NCBI GenBank assembly: GCA_024278855.1
Contig: JAJRSJ010000027.1
Coordinates: 1-64,000 of the forward strand
Direction: 5' to 3'
Source: Alphaproteobacteria bacterium
GTDB taxonomy: Bacteria; Pseudomonadota; Alphaproteobacteria; Caulobacterales; Maricaulaceae
DNA length: 64,000 nucleotides
Part shown: one piece after another, positions 7,888 to 16,879 of the stretch
How positions within the stretch are numbered: the first letter of the stretch is position 1
Layout of the letters: every line of letters starts with the position of its first letter
The notes under the pieces: generated by a model
Database searches by the model: none
Seen by the model: only the letters and a program-made list of their open reading frames with translations
Told to the model about the DNA's origin: nothing
Translations under genes and position numbers: made by a program

Positions 7888-8895
7888 TTATGCCCCCATA
7901 GAACTATCAGATGATTGCAAAATTGTGTTGAAAGTTTGGGTTCCGATTGATCGGTCGAATTTGATGCCGGCGAACATTTGATTGCGCCATTTTATCTGGC
8001 CCGGATACCAGGTGCCGTCTAGTTCAATCTGGAGCTTTTTTTGCTTATTGATCAATTCCGCGTGCTGTATTTTGGCACCGTTCATGGAGATATCGACAAT
8101 TATTATCTGAAAAACCGATTTGCCTATACGCACATTACGCGCCGTGCGCACAACACGTCTGGCGTCTCTCACCTTAAAGTTTTTTGTGCGTTTGTGGGCG
8201 TAAAAGAGCATGCCAAACAGCGCAATAAACACCACTAGCGCCAACGACAAAGAGGTATTTGAAAGCGGTGTGACTAGGCCGAATTTAACCCGCCCCGCCA
8301 ACCTGTTATCTGAGAGCCTGTTATCTGAGAGCCGGTTATCAGCAAGCCGGTTATCATCAGTGCGGTCGCGGTCGGGCGGTGCCTGCAAAAGCGGTTTGGC
8401 AAAATCGCCCTGAGCCGTTTTCGCACCTACCGCTTCGCCCATATTTCTCGCTTCACTATTTGGCGGAGGCGCTTGCGGTGTACACTGCCAGTAGTCGTCA
8501 AGTGACTTTATGCTGGCGGTGAATTCCTTGGTAATGCCGTTGTTTAAGGTCAGTTTGGCGTGGTCGTCATATCCGTATTTCGCACCAACGACAGCTTCGC
8601 GCAGGCTAGATAGATAGTAAAAAAGCGCCGCACTTTCGGTTGACAACCCATCTCGGGATTGCGGCGGCACAAGTGCGGGCAGGGAAATCTGATCCACAAG
8701 GGTGGCCAATTTAGACATATTCTCGGCGTAGCGCCTGTCGCTCTGGTCAATCTGGATATCCCTGATCAGCGAGAATGTACCCAAGACCTTGTCAATCATC
8801 TGACAGGCGGGATTGGCGATGGCCGGATCAGCTCTGGCCGGCGATGCACCGATCATGGCTATCAGGATAACAAAGAGTAAACCTTTTTTGAACAT
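7888..8895 (-). CDS. Membrane-anchored PilZ-domain protein
   Basis: A 335-residue protein with a signal peptide (1-22, ending ASPARA), a periplasmic region to about 210, one membrane helix at about 215-235 (LSLALVVFIALFGMLFYA), and a C-terminal cytoplasmic PilZ domain at about 243-330. The PilZ domain keeps both c-di-GMP-binding elements: an arginine motif RRVVRTAR and DISMNGAKI, which fits the D/NxSxxG pattern. It could therefore sense c-di-GMP inside and couple to the periplasm. The juxtamembrane region contains four copies of a five-residue Asp-Asn-Arg-Leu-Ala/Ser repeat. The 247 bp between its stop and 7641 hold no gene I can support. Confidence 0.85.
   Translation of the reverse strand: MFKKGLLFVILIAMIGASPARADPAIANPACQMIDKVLGTFSLIRDIQIDQSDRRYAENMSKLATLVDQISLPALVPPQSRDGLSTESAALFYYLSSLREAVVGAKYGYDDHAKLTLNNGITKEFTASIKSLDDYWQCTPQAPPPNSEARNMGEAVGAKTAQGDFAKPLLQAPPDRDRTDDNRLADNRLSDNRLSDNRLAGRVKFGLVTPLSNTSLSLALVVFIALFGMLFYAHKRTKNFKVRDARRVVRTARNVRIGKSVFQIIIVDISMNGAKIQHAELINKQKKLQIELDGTWYPGQIKWRNQMFAGIKFDRSIGTQTFNTILQSSDSSMGA
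8303..8360 (-). repeat. Four 15-bp tandem repeats in the PilZ gene
   Basis: Units begin at 8303, 8318, 8333 and 8348; on the plus strand the first two are identical (CTGTTATCTGAGAGC) and the others diverge slightly. Read in frame on the reverse strand they give the repeated pentapeptide Asp-Asn-Arg-Leu-Ala/Ser near the membrane helix. Confidence 0.9.
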
Positions 8896-8975
8896 GGTGT
8901 TTGCTTAATAGGTAAAACTTGTTAATTTACCATTTAAGATTGATTAAGCATTACAACGAACAAGCGCACTTTACC

Positions 8976-10253
8976 TTAATCCTTATAAACCACCCCGCCT
9001 TTCATGACGAAATCAACGTCTTCAAGTTCTTTGATATCAGCGAGCGGGTCGCCGTCTACGGCAATGATATCGGCAAACTTTCCGACCGATATCGAGCCTG
9101 TTTTATCTTGCATCCCAAACAGGGTGGCATTACCAATCGTGGCGGTTTGCACGGCCTGCACGGGGCGCATACCCCACTTTACCATATAGGATAATTGGCG
9201 GGCATTGAGGCCATGGGGATACACCCCGGCGTCCGTACCGTAGGCTATATTGACACCCGATCTTACGGCCGCCTGGAAACGCTCGCGCTGTTTTTTGCCA
9301 ACGGTGCGTTCTTTGGCCAAAGATTCTTCCAATATCCCGGCCTCCTCACCCTCCGATAAAATATAGTCGGACACATATATATCCATGGATAAATATGTGC
9401 CGCGTTCCTTGGCCGCTTTAATGCCGGCGTCAGAAATAAAACTGGCATGTTCTACGGAATCGACGCCCGCCCGAATAGCCGTATTGATGCCGTCCTCGCC
9501 GTGGGCATGGACGGCAACTTTAAGCCCCAATAGCGCCGCCTCGTCGACAATGGCTTTCATCTCGACAAAGCTATATTGTTGTGCGCCGATTTTCGTGCCC
9601 GTGGACAGCACGCCGCCGGTGCCGCAAAATTTAATAACTTTGGCGCCGTATTTGTTGTTTTCACGCACTTTCGTCCGCACCCCCCAAGGCCCGTCTGCGC
9701 CGCCGCCAGCCTTATCCTTATATTTATGCGGCAAGAGATTGGAATCGCAATGTCCGCCGGTAATGCCTAGGGAACGCCCGGCCGGAATTATGCGCGGGCC
9801 GATAACATCACCGTCGTCCACGGCGTTCATCAGCGCAATATCGGCAAAGCCCGGTGCGCCCAGATTGCGCACGCTTGTGAACCCGGCCATAAGTGTTTTT
9901 TCCGCGTTCATAACGCCGTTGATCGTGGCACGCGGCAAGGAAACACCGAGCGTTTTATAGCCGTGGGTTTTGCCGTCACTGGTGAGATGCACATGGGAAT
10001 CCGACAAACCCGGCAACACCGTCATCTTTGACAAATCAATGAATTTTACCGCGCTGTCTTTTTTCGCCGCTTTAACATCGGCTTTCGTGCCAATATTTGT
10101 GATCACGCCGTCTTCAACAAAAATGTATTGATCTTGCAACACCTTGCCGGATTCTACGTCGATCATTTTTCCGGCGTGGATAATGGTCGTTTGCGCAAAT
10201 GCAGGCGCGGCCAACAGACACAGCAGAGCTGTTATAAGACTATGTTTTATCAT
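8976..10253 (-). CDS. Secreted metal-dependent amidohydrolase
   Basis: A 425-residue member of the amidohydrolase superfamily, in the imidazolonepropionase-like or Xaa-Pro/Xaa-Arg dipeptidase branch. ATG 10253 is preceded by AGGAGA and starts a clear signal peptide ending APAFA, so the enzyme is exported. Metal ligands are visible: DSHVHL near 86, the lysine of GAKVIKFCG near 204 (likely carboxylated), AVHAHGEDG near 247, VEHASF near 266, and the catalytic aspartate of YGTDAG near 340. The likely role is hydrolysis of peptides or cyclic amides in the periplasm; the exact substrate is not readable. It follows the CoA-ester lyase gene by ten bases on the same strand, so the two are probably co-transcribed. 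Confidence 0.85.
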   Translation of the reverse strand: MIKHSLITALLCLLAAPAFAQTTIIHAGKMIDVESGKVLQDQYIFVEDGVITNIGTKADVKAAKKDSAVKFIDLSKMTVLPGLSDSHVHLTSDGKTHGYKTLGVSLPRATINGVMNAEKTLMAGFTSVRNLGAPGFADIALMNAVDDGDVIGPRIIPAGRSLGITGGHCDSNLLPHKYKDKAGGGADGPWGVRTKVRENNKYGAKVIKFCGTGGVLSTGTKIGAQQYSFVEMKAIVDEAALLGLKVAVHAHGEDGINTAIRAGVDSVEHASFISDAGIKAAKERGTYLSMDIYVSDYILSEGEEAGILEESLAKERTVGKKQRERFQAAVRSGVNIAYGTDAGVYPHGLNARQLSYMVKWGMRPVQAVQTATIGNATLFGMQDKTGSISVGKFADIIAVDGDPLADIKELEDVDFVMKGGVVYKD

Positions 10254-10263
10254 TTGTATTCTC

Positions 10264-11166
10264 CTATTCATGCCCGTAGCCCTCATAAAGCGCCAGCACA
10301 TTTTGCGCTTGTTTTAGGTGCGGGATATCGAGCATTTTGCCGCTTATTTGTACGGCGCCAGCATCAGGGTTGTCTTTGAATGCCTGAACCACGGCTTTGG
10401 CGCGCTGAATTTGGGCCCCCGTCGGGGTGAAGCATTTATTGATGATCGGGACTTGGGCCGGATGGATGGCGAGCATGCCGGTAAAGCCTTCGCGAAAAGC
10501 CGCCCCGGCGCGGGCCCGCAGCCCGTCATGATCGCGAAAATCATCGTATAATGTGTCCACCGCTTGCACGCCTGCTGCCTTGGCCGCTAGCAAGGTTTGG
10601 CTTCTGACCATTTGGTAGGTGAATGCGAATTGCCCGTCCGCACCCTTATTGGCCGCGCCTTTATTTGTGAGTGCGCCTATATCCGTGGCCAGGTCTTCCG
10701 CCCCCCATGACAGCCCCAGTAATCTGGGTAAATATGTGCGCGGATACAGCCCTAAGCTCATGACGGCGCGAGCGGTCTCTGTGGCCACAGGCAAGATTTT
10801 TATACCCCCCGCCGCTAAACCGTGCGCGGCTTCAAGTTCGTCGAGGCGGCGGCTCAAACTTTCCATGTCCACTGGCCCGTCCGGCTTGGGCAGCATGATG
10901 CCGGCCGGAGAGAGCGGCACAATTGCCGCCAAGTCTGCACCTATATATTCACTGTCTAGCGGGTTGACCCTGACCCATATTTGCGAGGCAGTTTTGACGC
11001 TTTGTAAAAACTCGGCGCACATTTTTCGGGCTTTGGCTTTATTGACCGGCAGAACCGCGTCCTCCAGATCAAGGATTATAGCATCGGCTTCCAGCCCGCC
11101 TGCCTTGGCCAGTTTTTTGGCGCTATCGCCCGGAACAAACAAAAATGAACGTAGTATTTTAGCCAT
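10264..11166 (-). CDS. HpcH/HpaI-type CoA-ester lyase (CitE-like)
   Basis: A 300-residue TIM-barrel protein of the citrate-lyase-beta/CitE-like family, which cleaves or forms malyl-CoA, citramalyl-CoA or similar esters. Family signatures include the N-terminal RSFLFVPGDSAKKLAKA, the Mg-binding-type DAIILDLEDAV near 28, RVNP near 66, and LATDIGA after GLSWGAED. The CoA-end motif GFTGMLAIHPAQV lies at about 235. No citrate lyase alpha or gamma subunit lies nearby, so it probably acts as a stand-alone lyase or thioesterase. It is the first gene of a two-gene unit with the amidohydrolase. Confidence 0.88.
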   Translation of the reverse strand: MAKILRSFLFVPGDSAKKLAKAGGLEADAIILDLEDAVLPVNKAKARKMCAEFLQSVKTASQIWVRVNPLDSEYIGADLAAIVPLSPAGIMLPKPDGPVDMESLSRRLDELEAAHGLAAGGIKILPVATETARAVMSLGLYPRTYLPRLLGLSWGAEDLATDIGALTNKGAANKGADGQFAFTYQMVRSQTLLAAKAAGVQAVDTLYDDFRDHDGLRARAGAAFREGFTGMLAIHPAQVPIINKCFTPTGAQIQRAKAVVQAFKDNPDAGAVQISGKMLDIPHLKQAQNVLALYEGYGHE

Positions 11167-11229
11167 AAGACCCCTCCATAATGCGTTTCACACTAGCCTA
11201 GCCAAGCTTGCGCGTATAGGCACATTGTT

Positions 11230-12990
11230 ATGACCGATAAAGCGTTTGTATATTTCGAAGACCAAGCGGTGGGTGCGCAGCGCCTGTATGAAAACCCGCT
11301 TGAGATTATCGAGGCCTGGAGCGCGGACGAAGTGACGCCCGCCCTAAAGCGCATGGCGGCATATCAGCGGGGCGGGAAATATCTGGCCGGGTATTTCGCC
11401 TATGAGCTGGGGCTTTTGTTTGAAGATACATTGCGCCCGTTATTACCTAAAAACCTTGCTGAAAACTCTACTGGGCCGCTGCTGCAATTTGGCGTGTTTG
11501 ATAAATTTTCGAATGTGGACTTACCCAATAACCAAGACGGCCATATCAACGGACTAAAACCCGCTTGGTCATTAGCCCAATACCAAAAACGCTTTGCGCA
11601 AGTTATGGATTTGATCGAAGCCGGGGATGTGTACCAGGTCAATTTACCCTTCCCCTTACGCGGCACATATTGCGGCGGCGGGGCCAGTATTTACCAAAAA
11701 CTAAAATCCGCTCAGCCCGTCAAATACGGCGGCGTCATTAGCTTGGGCGGGGCCGAAATTGTCTCCCTGTCACCGGAATTATTTTTCGAACTAGAGGGCG
11801 GAAAAATCACCATGCGGCCCATGAAAGGCACGTCGCGGCGAGGGCTAACACCAAAGCGGGATACGGCTTTGGCCAAAGCCTTGCAAATGGACGCCAAAAA
11901 CCGGGCGGAGAATTTGATGATCGTCGATTTACTGCGCAATGATCTGTCGCGCATTGCGGTGCGCGGCTCGGTTAAGGTTAGCGATCTCTATAGACTGGAA
12001 ACCTATCCAAGCCTGCATACCATGACGTCAGGGATTGAAGCGCAATTAGCCGACATTTCTCTCGGGCAAATTTTGCAAGCCTTGTTCCCGTGCGGCTCGG
12101 TGACCGGTGCGCCCAAAATCCGGGCCACGGAAATTATCCGGGCGTTGGAAGCAAGCCCGCGCGGGGCCTATTGCGGTGCTGTCGGGTTGATCGATCCAAA
12201 CGGAGATATGCGCTTTAATGTCGGCATAAGGACATTGGTTTTACACGAAGGCGGCACATGTACTTACGGGGTTGGTAGCGGTGTTGTCGCGGATTCGGAC
12301 GCCAACGCCGAATACGAAGAATGCTTGCTAAAAGCCGCATTTTTACAAGACGGATTTGGCCTGATTGAAACCTTTGGCTGGCACGAGGATACGGGCTTTA
12401 TGTGGTTGGACTTGCATTTAGGGCGCTTGCAAAGATCGGCAGAGGAGCTTGGGTTTTCCTTTGGTGAAAAAGATATAGCGCAAGCACTGGAAGCCGCCAC
12501 TGCAAATTTATCCGGGCCGCATAAAATCCGGATGCAGCTAAACCGAAATGGCCAGTTTGATGTCCAGACCAGCCCTTTGAGTATATCTGCACCGGGCGCA
12601 ATAATGCCCGTTTCTTTAAGCCAAAATACGCTGTCCTCCAGCGATAAACTATTAGCCCACAAAACTACGCGCAGGCAGTTTATTGAAAGTGAACTGGCCC
12701 GGCTCCAAACTGAAACTGGATGCAAAGAGGTTCTGTTTTTCAATGAACGCGGTGAATTGTGCGAGGGTAGCTATACAAATGTGTTTGTGGAAAAGGGTGG
12801 AAAAACATTTACGCCACCATTGCCGTGCGGTTTACTACCGGGGATTATGCGCGAGGTAATGCTGGCAAATGGCGAAGTCGTTGAGCGGGTTTTATACATA
12901 GATGATTTGCTTGATGCGGATGCAATTTATGTAGGCAATTCCGTGCGCGGGTTGATGAAAGCGGGACTGACAGACACTGCCAAACAATAA
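11230..12990 (+). CDS. pabBC: Fused aminodeoxychorismate synthase I / aminodeoxychorismate lyase
   Basis: A natural fusion for p-aminobenzoate synthesis in the folate pathway. Residues 1-365 are a PabB-type chorismate-using enzyme with ITMRPMKGTSRRG, ENLMIVDLLRNDLSRIA, and FPCGSVTGAPKIRATEII. Residues from about 370 form a PabC-type PLP lyase, with the likely Schiff-base lysine in LLAHKTTRRQF and the fold motif CEGSYTNVFVE. The PabB part is shorter than stand-alone enzymes and lacks the long N-terminal domain, as is usual in these fusions. The glutaminase PabA is not in the window. It converges head-on with alkB; the two coding regions abut without a gap, so there is no room for a terminator between them. 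Confidence 0.93.
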   Translation: MTDKAFVYFEDQAVGAQRLYENPLEIIEAWSADEVTPALKRMAAYQRGGKYLAGYFAYELGLLFEDTLRPLLPKNLAENSTGPLLQFGVFDKFSNVDLPNNQDGHINGLKPAWSLAQYQKRFAQVMDLIEAGDVYQVNLPFPLRGTYCGGGASIYQKLKSAQPVKYGGVISLGGAEIVSLSPELFFELEGGKITMRPMKGTSRRGLTPKRDTALAKALQMDAKNRAENLMIVDLLRNDLSRIAVRGSVKVSDLYRLETYPSLHTMTSGIEAQLADISLGQILQALFPCGSVTGAPKIRATEIIRALEASPRGAYCGAVGLIDPNGDMRFNVGIRTLVLHEGGTCTYGVGSGVVADSDANAEYEECLLKAAFLQDGFGLIETFGWHEDTGFMWLDLHLGRLQRSAEELGFSFGEKDIAQALEAATANLSGPHKIRMQLNRNGQFDVQTSPLSISAPGAIMPVSLSQNTLSSSDKLLAHKTTRRQFIESELARLQTETGCKEVLFFNERGELCEGSYTNVFVEKGGKTFTPPLPCGLLPGIMREVMLANGEVVERVLYIDDLLDADAIYVGNSVRGLMKAGLTDTAKQ

Positions 12991-14184
12991 TTATTCTGCC
13001 GCTACCGCTTCGGCCCCGCCGTATTTACGATATAGTTTTTTCTTGCGCTTTGGGTCGATATTGACCTTGGTGATATCACCTCCGGCCCATTCCATCACTT
13101 TTGGATCCATAACTTTAAACCAAAGCGGCGGTATGGCTGCCATGGCAAAACAGCCACCGTAACCCGTCGGCAGACTTGGCAGGTCAGGGAAATCCCGCAA
13201 TACCTGATAAGGTCTTTGCGGATAGGCATAGTGGTCGGAATGACGTTGCAGATGCAAAAGCGACATATTTGACCATAGATGATTGGTGTTCCAACTGTGG
13301 CGCGGCTGACACGGTTCGTATTTCCCGTTCGGCAATTTTTGCCGCAATAGCCCGTAATGCTCCACATAATTAGCTTGGGTCAAAGCAAGCCAGCCAAACA
13401 TATGGGGGGGGATAACGAACCAAAGAATATTGGGGCCAAAAATAAACGCCAGCGCAATAATAATCAGCGTACTGGCCACATAGACCTGCAAAACTTCATT
13501 GTGAATTGACCAAAAGCCGTAGCCCTTGGCGGCCAAGCGTTTCTTTTCGTGGCCAAGACCGCGCTTGATCGTACCGGGTAGCTCGCGCAGCATGAAACGG
13601 TATATACTTTCGCCCATGCGCGAACTGGCCGGATCTTCCGGGGTCGAAACCCAGACATGATGGCCCATATTATGCTCAATATTAAAATGACCATAGCCCA
13701 TGAGGATATTGCCGACGCGAGCCGCACCCCGGTCAAGCCAGGAATTTTTATGGCCAAGCTCGTGGGTATAGGCCAACATGCTGCCACTGCCCGAACCGAC
13801 CCCGATGATCAGGGCCACTACGGCCCACCAAGGCAGGTTTTGCGTACCGACACACCAGACAAAGGCAAAAAACATGATGAAAAAAATCGGCAGATGTATG
13901 TAAATATGTAGCTTGTAATATTTGTCCGCCATCATGGCCGGCACCACGGCTTCAGGCGGGTTGTAATTATCCTCGCCGAAGATTTTATCAATGATCGCGG
14001 TGATGAAATAAATATAAACTGCCGGAATTAAAGTCACCCACGGATTATTGCCCAAGGCAAAATATAGCCACAGTGTCAGGACATAAACGCCGGTGCCAAC
14101 AAAACCAAGCCACCAGAGATGCCGTTTCTTGTCCACATAAATAACTTCGCTACCGTCCTCATTCGTGCCTGTAAATGTTGCCAT
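12991..14184 (-). CDS. alkB: Alkane 1-monooxygenase
   Basis: A 397-residue integral membrane non-haem di-iron monooxygenase that hydroxylates the terminal carbon of medium-chain alkanes with electrons from rubredoxin. The histidine boxes of the family are intact: HELGHK near 141, EHNMGHHVWVSTPED near 170, and LQRHSDHYA near 313, with the additional NYVEHYGL motif near 272. Several long hydrophobic segments fit the six-helix topology. Its start overlaps the stop of the arsR-type gene by one base (TAATG), so the regulator and the hydroxylase are translated together. No rubredoxin or rubredoxin reductase lies nearby. Confidence 0.95.
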   Translation of the reverse strand: MATFTGTNEDGSEVIYVDKKRHLWWLGFVGTGVYVLTLWLYFALGNNPWVTLIPAVYIYFITAIIDKIFGEDNYNPPEAVVPAMMADKYYKLHIYIHLPIFFIMFFAFVWCVGTQNLPWWAVVALIIGVGSGSGSMLAYTHELGHKNSWLDRGAARVGNILMGYGHFNIEHNMGHHVWVSTPEDPASSRMGESIYRFMLRELPGTIKRGLGHEKKRLAAKGYGFWSIHNEVLQVYVASTLIIIALAFIFGPNILWFVIPPHMFGWLALTQANYVEHYGLLRQKLPNGKYEPCQPRHSWNTNHLWSNMSLLHLQRHSDHYAYPQRPYQVLRDFPDLPSLPTGYGGCFAMAAIPPLWFKVMDPKVMEWAGGDITKVNIDPKRKKKLYRKYGGAEAVAAE

Positions 14185-14588
14185 TACGCTGCCCCTTTTT
14201 GTTGTTTAATATTTTCGGAAAATTCTTCAAACGGTTTGCACAATTCCGCCATAGGTTTGATGGCGTCTAAAATGCTCGCCACCTTCGCTACATTGTGCGG
14301 CCCGTCAATATCGTAAAAAACCCGGCGGCCGATTTTGCGGGTCTGGCAAATCCCGGCCCGCTCCAACACGGCCAGATGCCGCGAAATCACAGAGCGATCT
14401 TGCGCCAAACCATCCGCTATCGTGCCCACATCACAAGCCCCAAGCAGAACCAATTTGCGCATGATCTCAACCCGGGTCGGCTCACAAAGCGCCTTGAAAA
14501 ACCGGGTATCGAACACGTCAAGGGCAGCTTCGGCCATAGCCATATATTCAGGCGACAAGCTACGGATTTCGTTATTATGAGTATCCAT
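14184..14588 (-). CDS. ArsR-family transcriptional regulator upstream of alkB
   Basis: A 134-residue winged-helix repressor-type protein. The helix-turn-helix reads VGTIADGLAQDRSVISRHLA at about 52-71, and the wing includes RKIGRRVFYDIDG. No cysteine pair typical of arsenic- or metal-sensing ArsR members lies in the recognition helix, so the signal may be organic. ATG 14588 is chosen; a GTG six codons upstream is possible, and neither has a strong Shine-Dalgarno. It is first in an overlapping pair with alkB, which suggests that it controls alkane hydroxylase expression and its own. A dyad just upstream is a candidate operator. Confidence 0.87.
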   Translation of the reverse strand: MDTHNNEIRSLSPEYMAMAEAALDVFDTRFFKALCEPTRVEIMRKLVLLGACDVGTIADGLAQDRSVISRHLAVLERAGICQTRKIGRRVFYDIDGPHNVAKVASILDAIKPMAELCKPFEEFSENIKQQKGAA

Positions 14589-14603
14589 TCGCGTATATAT
14601 GCA

Positions 14604-14656
14604 CACAAATGCACATATAGCTATGTTCTATTTTGTCGCGCGGCTATACATTTGTG
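14604..14656. promoter_or_regulatory. Candidate operator dyad upstream of arsR-alkB
   Basis: CACAAATG (14604-14611) is followed by CATATAGC, and at 14643-14656 the inverted counterpart GCTATACATTTGTG occurs. The pair forms an interrupted inverted repeat across the only upstream gap (14589-14682) of the arsR-alkB unit. The short stretch also holds a repeated TGCACA. I infer a binding site for the ArsR protein; it is not demonstrated. Confidence 0.45.
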
Positions 14657-14682
14657 AATACGCATAGCCACCAACAGGTTAT

Positions 14683-16209
14683 TTACGCACCTTTCCACGC
14701 GCCGTGAACCCCAAGTGGTAGGGCATAGGGCAGCTCTAATACCGCTAATGGCCCATCCTCCAGACGCGCGGCATTTAAGATATTAAGCCGCGTAGCCTTG
14801 GTCTTGAGGTTCAAACTTGTACCGGTCAACCAGCCATCATCTTCGCGGATACCGCCAGCACGCGGGATAAATAAATGCTCTTCGACAATGCTGTTTTCAC
14901 CGTAATTATGTGCGGTAATGTTTCCGGTCTTGAGATCATGTTTCAAGATAGACACTTGCCCAACGCCGGTTTTGGCCTGATCGCCAACCGTGTAGACATA
15001 GCGGGCGTTTTGGCCCGTAAACCGAGCATTGAATTGCGGAAACTCATGGGTCGCACGCTCGTTTAAAATGGATTCGATCTTGGCTGTGCCGCCTTTACGC
15101 AACACTACATGGGCCAGCCTAGCCGGCGTGGTATCAAATATTTCACCGCGCATCAGAGCCTTTGCGCCTTTCTCGACAAAGCTGTTATCGCCCACACAGA
15201 CACTAAAGCGGATATCGCCGGATTTATCTTCCCAGGCATTGCCGTAATGAAACTGAAATCCGGGCGGCAAATCGTATTCGCGGCGGTTGTCCAAATTGTC
15301 CTTCTCGACCACAATCACCCGCTGGCTTTGATTTGGCAACCATTTGAACATGCCCAAAATTGTATCGGCTTTTCGGGTTACTCGAAATGACGGGGCAACA
15401 AATATCAAATGCTTATCGGTCATGCAAAAATCGTGGATCATGCCGCCGGGAATATTTTTCAGCACACGCATACCGGCGAGTTTGCCGCCCGCTGATATTT
15501 TATAAATAATCATACGCTGGTTAAAAAAGTCCTGCCCGAAATTCCAAATGGTGCCGTCGTTTTCTATTTTTGGATGGGCCGAGAACGGCATGCCTTGCAG
15601 CTCAGGCGCCCAGGTGTTTGACCCGATGGTTTCGAGGGTGGTGTCATCTAGCCTATAGGCCGATCCCCCTTCCCATAAGGCCAGAAGTTCACCGCCAATC
15701 GGGAGGATACTGGTGTTGGCGGCATTGACATCATCAGGCCCGGTTATCGGGGCCGGGTTATCTATTTTTGTCCCCAGGCCAGAGACCAGAAACCGGCCGG
15801 CTTTCTCTTCGCGCAGATATTTCCCGGTGCGTACCATTTTGCCCGTGTGGGAGACTTTGCCGCCGTCTAAATTATAGGCATGTACCATGCCGTCGCCGTC
15901 AAACCAGTAGTTTACCCGTAGCCCGTCCCTTTCGAACAAGGCGGGGCCGTTGCGGTAAAACGTACCGGATAATCCCGCCGGGATTTTACCGGATATCAAT
16001 TTAACCTCAGGCGTTGATAAATCAGCGGCTCCGGCACTGCGCCAACCAAGCGCCCACGGATTTTTCTTTGCGGATTGCGCGTAGCTGTCAAAGTTTGATG
16101 TCTGCGCGAACGCATTGACACCGGTGCTTGCCAAGGCTCCAAATGCTGCTATAGCCCCGCTTGCGGCCAAAGTTTGTAGTGCCACTCTTCGTGAAAATTC
16201 CGTGCCCAT
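14683..16209 (-). CDS. Carotenoid oxygenase (RPE65/apocarotenoid-cleaving family)
   Basis: A 508-residue seven-bladed-propeller Fe(II) oxygenase that cleaves a double bond in carotenoids or apocarotenoids. The four histidine iron ligands can be placed in FSAHPK (near 210), GMIHDF (near 262), FHYGNAWE (near 325), and LGVHG at the C-terminus. The N-terminus carries a Tat-like signal, SRRVALQTL followed by a hydrophobic stretch and NAFAQ, so the enzyme is probably exported folded. It is followed 94 bases later by arsR on the same strand and preceded by the DUF2141 gene with a nine-base gap. The natural substrate is not evident. Confidence 0.9.
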   Translation of the reverse strand: MGTEFSRRVALQTLAASGAIAAFGALASTGVNAFAQTSNFDSYAQSAKKNPWALGWRSAGAADLSTPEVKLISGKIPAGLSGTFYRNGPALFERDGLRVNYWFDGDGMVHAYNLDGGKVSHTGKMVRTGKYLREEKAGRFLVSGLGTKIDNPAPITGPDDVNAANTSILPIGGELLALWEGGSAYRLDDTTLETIGSNTWAPELQGMPFSAHPKIENDGTIWNFGQDFFNQRMIIYKISAGGKLAGMRVLKNIPGGMIHDFCMTDKHLIFVAPSFRVTRKADTILGMFKWLPNQSQRVIVVEKDNLDNRREYDLPPGFQFHYGNAWEDKSGDIRFSVCVGDNSFVEKGAKALMRGEIFDTTPARLAHVVLRKGGTAKIESILNERATHEFPQFNARFTGQNARYVYTVGDQAKTGVGQVSILKHDLKTGNITAHNYGENSIVEEHLFIPRAGGIREDDGWLTGTSLNLKTKATRLNILNAARLEDGPLAVLELPYALPLGVHGAWKGA

Positions 16210-16218
16210 AATCGCCTC

Positions 16219-16680
16219 CTAGTTTAGTTTAATGGCGTGCGCGGTTTCGCTGCCGCTGACCGTAAATTTGGCGTCTTTCCATTTAGCCGGGCCCATTTTA
16301 CCAACCGCATTGTTTGAAAACGCGAACGGCTCGGTCGGCATACCAAATAAATTAGCATTCATTTTGCCGTTGCCGTCCACATCATGGAATAATTTGATGG
16401 CATAGTCGCCGTCTGGCAAATTGGCAAAATTTATAATTACAGTGTCTGCTTTCACGTCTACCGTGGCACCGCGCACACCGCCGCCTTTATAATTATCTTC
16501 GCTATTAAAAAGCCCGGCCTGAATACTGCCCTTAACATCTTTGATGCCCGTGAGCGTGACCGTGATACTTGCCGTGCCGCTTAAGCCCTGTTTGACAGAG
16601 TTCTCAGCCGCCAAAGCCGGGGCTGCACTCGCTGATACCAACAACATAGTCATCATTATTTTTTTAAATTCGCGTTTCAT
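16219..16680 (-). CDS. DUF2141-family secreted protein
   Basis: A 153-residue protein with a signal peptide (1-23, ending APALA) and a beta-rich DUF2141 domain. The domain shows GSIQAGLFNSEDNY, FANLPDGDYAIKLFHDVDGN, FGMPTEPFAFSN, and a C-terminal AHAIKLN. ATG 16680 is preceded by GGAGAG at correct spacing; the in-frame upstream codons are not preferred. Members are often encoded next to carotenoid genes, and here the gene lies nine bases before the carotenoid oxygenase on the same strand, so the two form an operon. The molecular role is unknown; a periplasmic lipid- or carotenoid-associated function is a guess. Confidence 0.85.
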   Translation of the reverse strand: MKREFKKIMMTMLLVSASAAPALAAENSVKQGLSGTASITVTLTGIKDVKGSIQAGLFNSEDNYKGGGVRGATVDVKADTVIINFANLPDGDYAIKLFHDVDGNGKMNANLFGMPTEPFAFSNNAVGKMGPAKWKDAKFTVSGSETAHAIKLN

Positions 16681-16757
16681 TTTACTCTCCAAATTACCGT
16701 CCCGTCGTTGGAACAATTACACACTGGCAGAAAAAACTTGCTGCGAAACCCAGGATA

Positions 16758-16879
16758 CGTGAAGCAGTGGTTTGGCTTCGTGAACAGTAGCCAAGCACAG
16801 TTCACGCCGCGTGAGTAACGCAAAAACCCCCTTGCACGGCGCGAAAATACTGGCATTGTCATTGGCGCTACGTGAACAA
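16758..16879. promoter_or_regulatory. Five CGTGAA/G motifs in the DUF2141-LytTR divergent promoter region
   Basis: CGTGAA or CGTGAG occurs at 16758, 16779 (CGTGAACA), 16810 and 16871 (CGTGAACAA), and the inverse GTTCACG at 16800, all inside a 250-bp divergent intergenic region. LytTR proteins bind spaced direct repeats, and a LytTR gene begins 51 bases after the last copy. These may therefore be its sites. The region has no gene. Confidence 0.4.
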
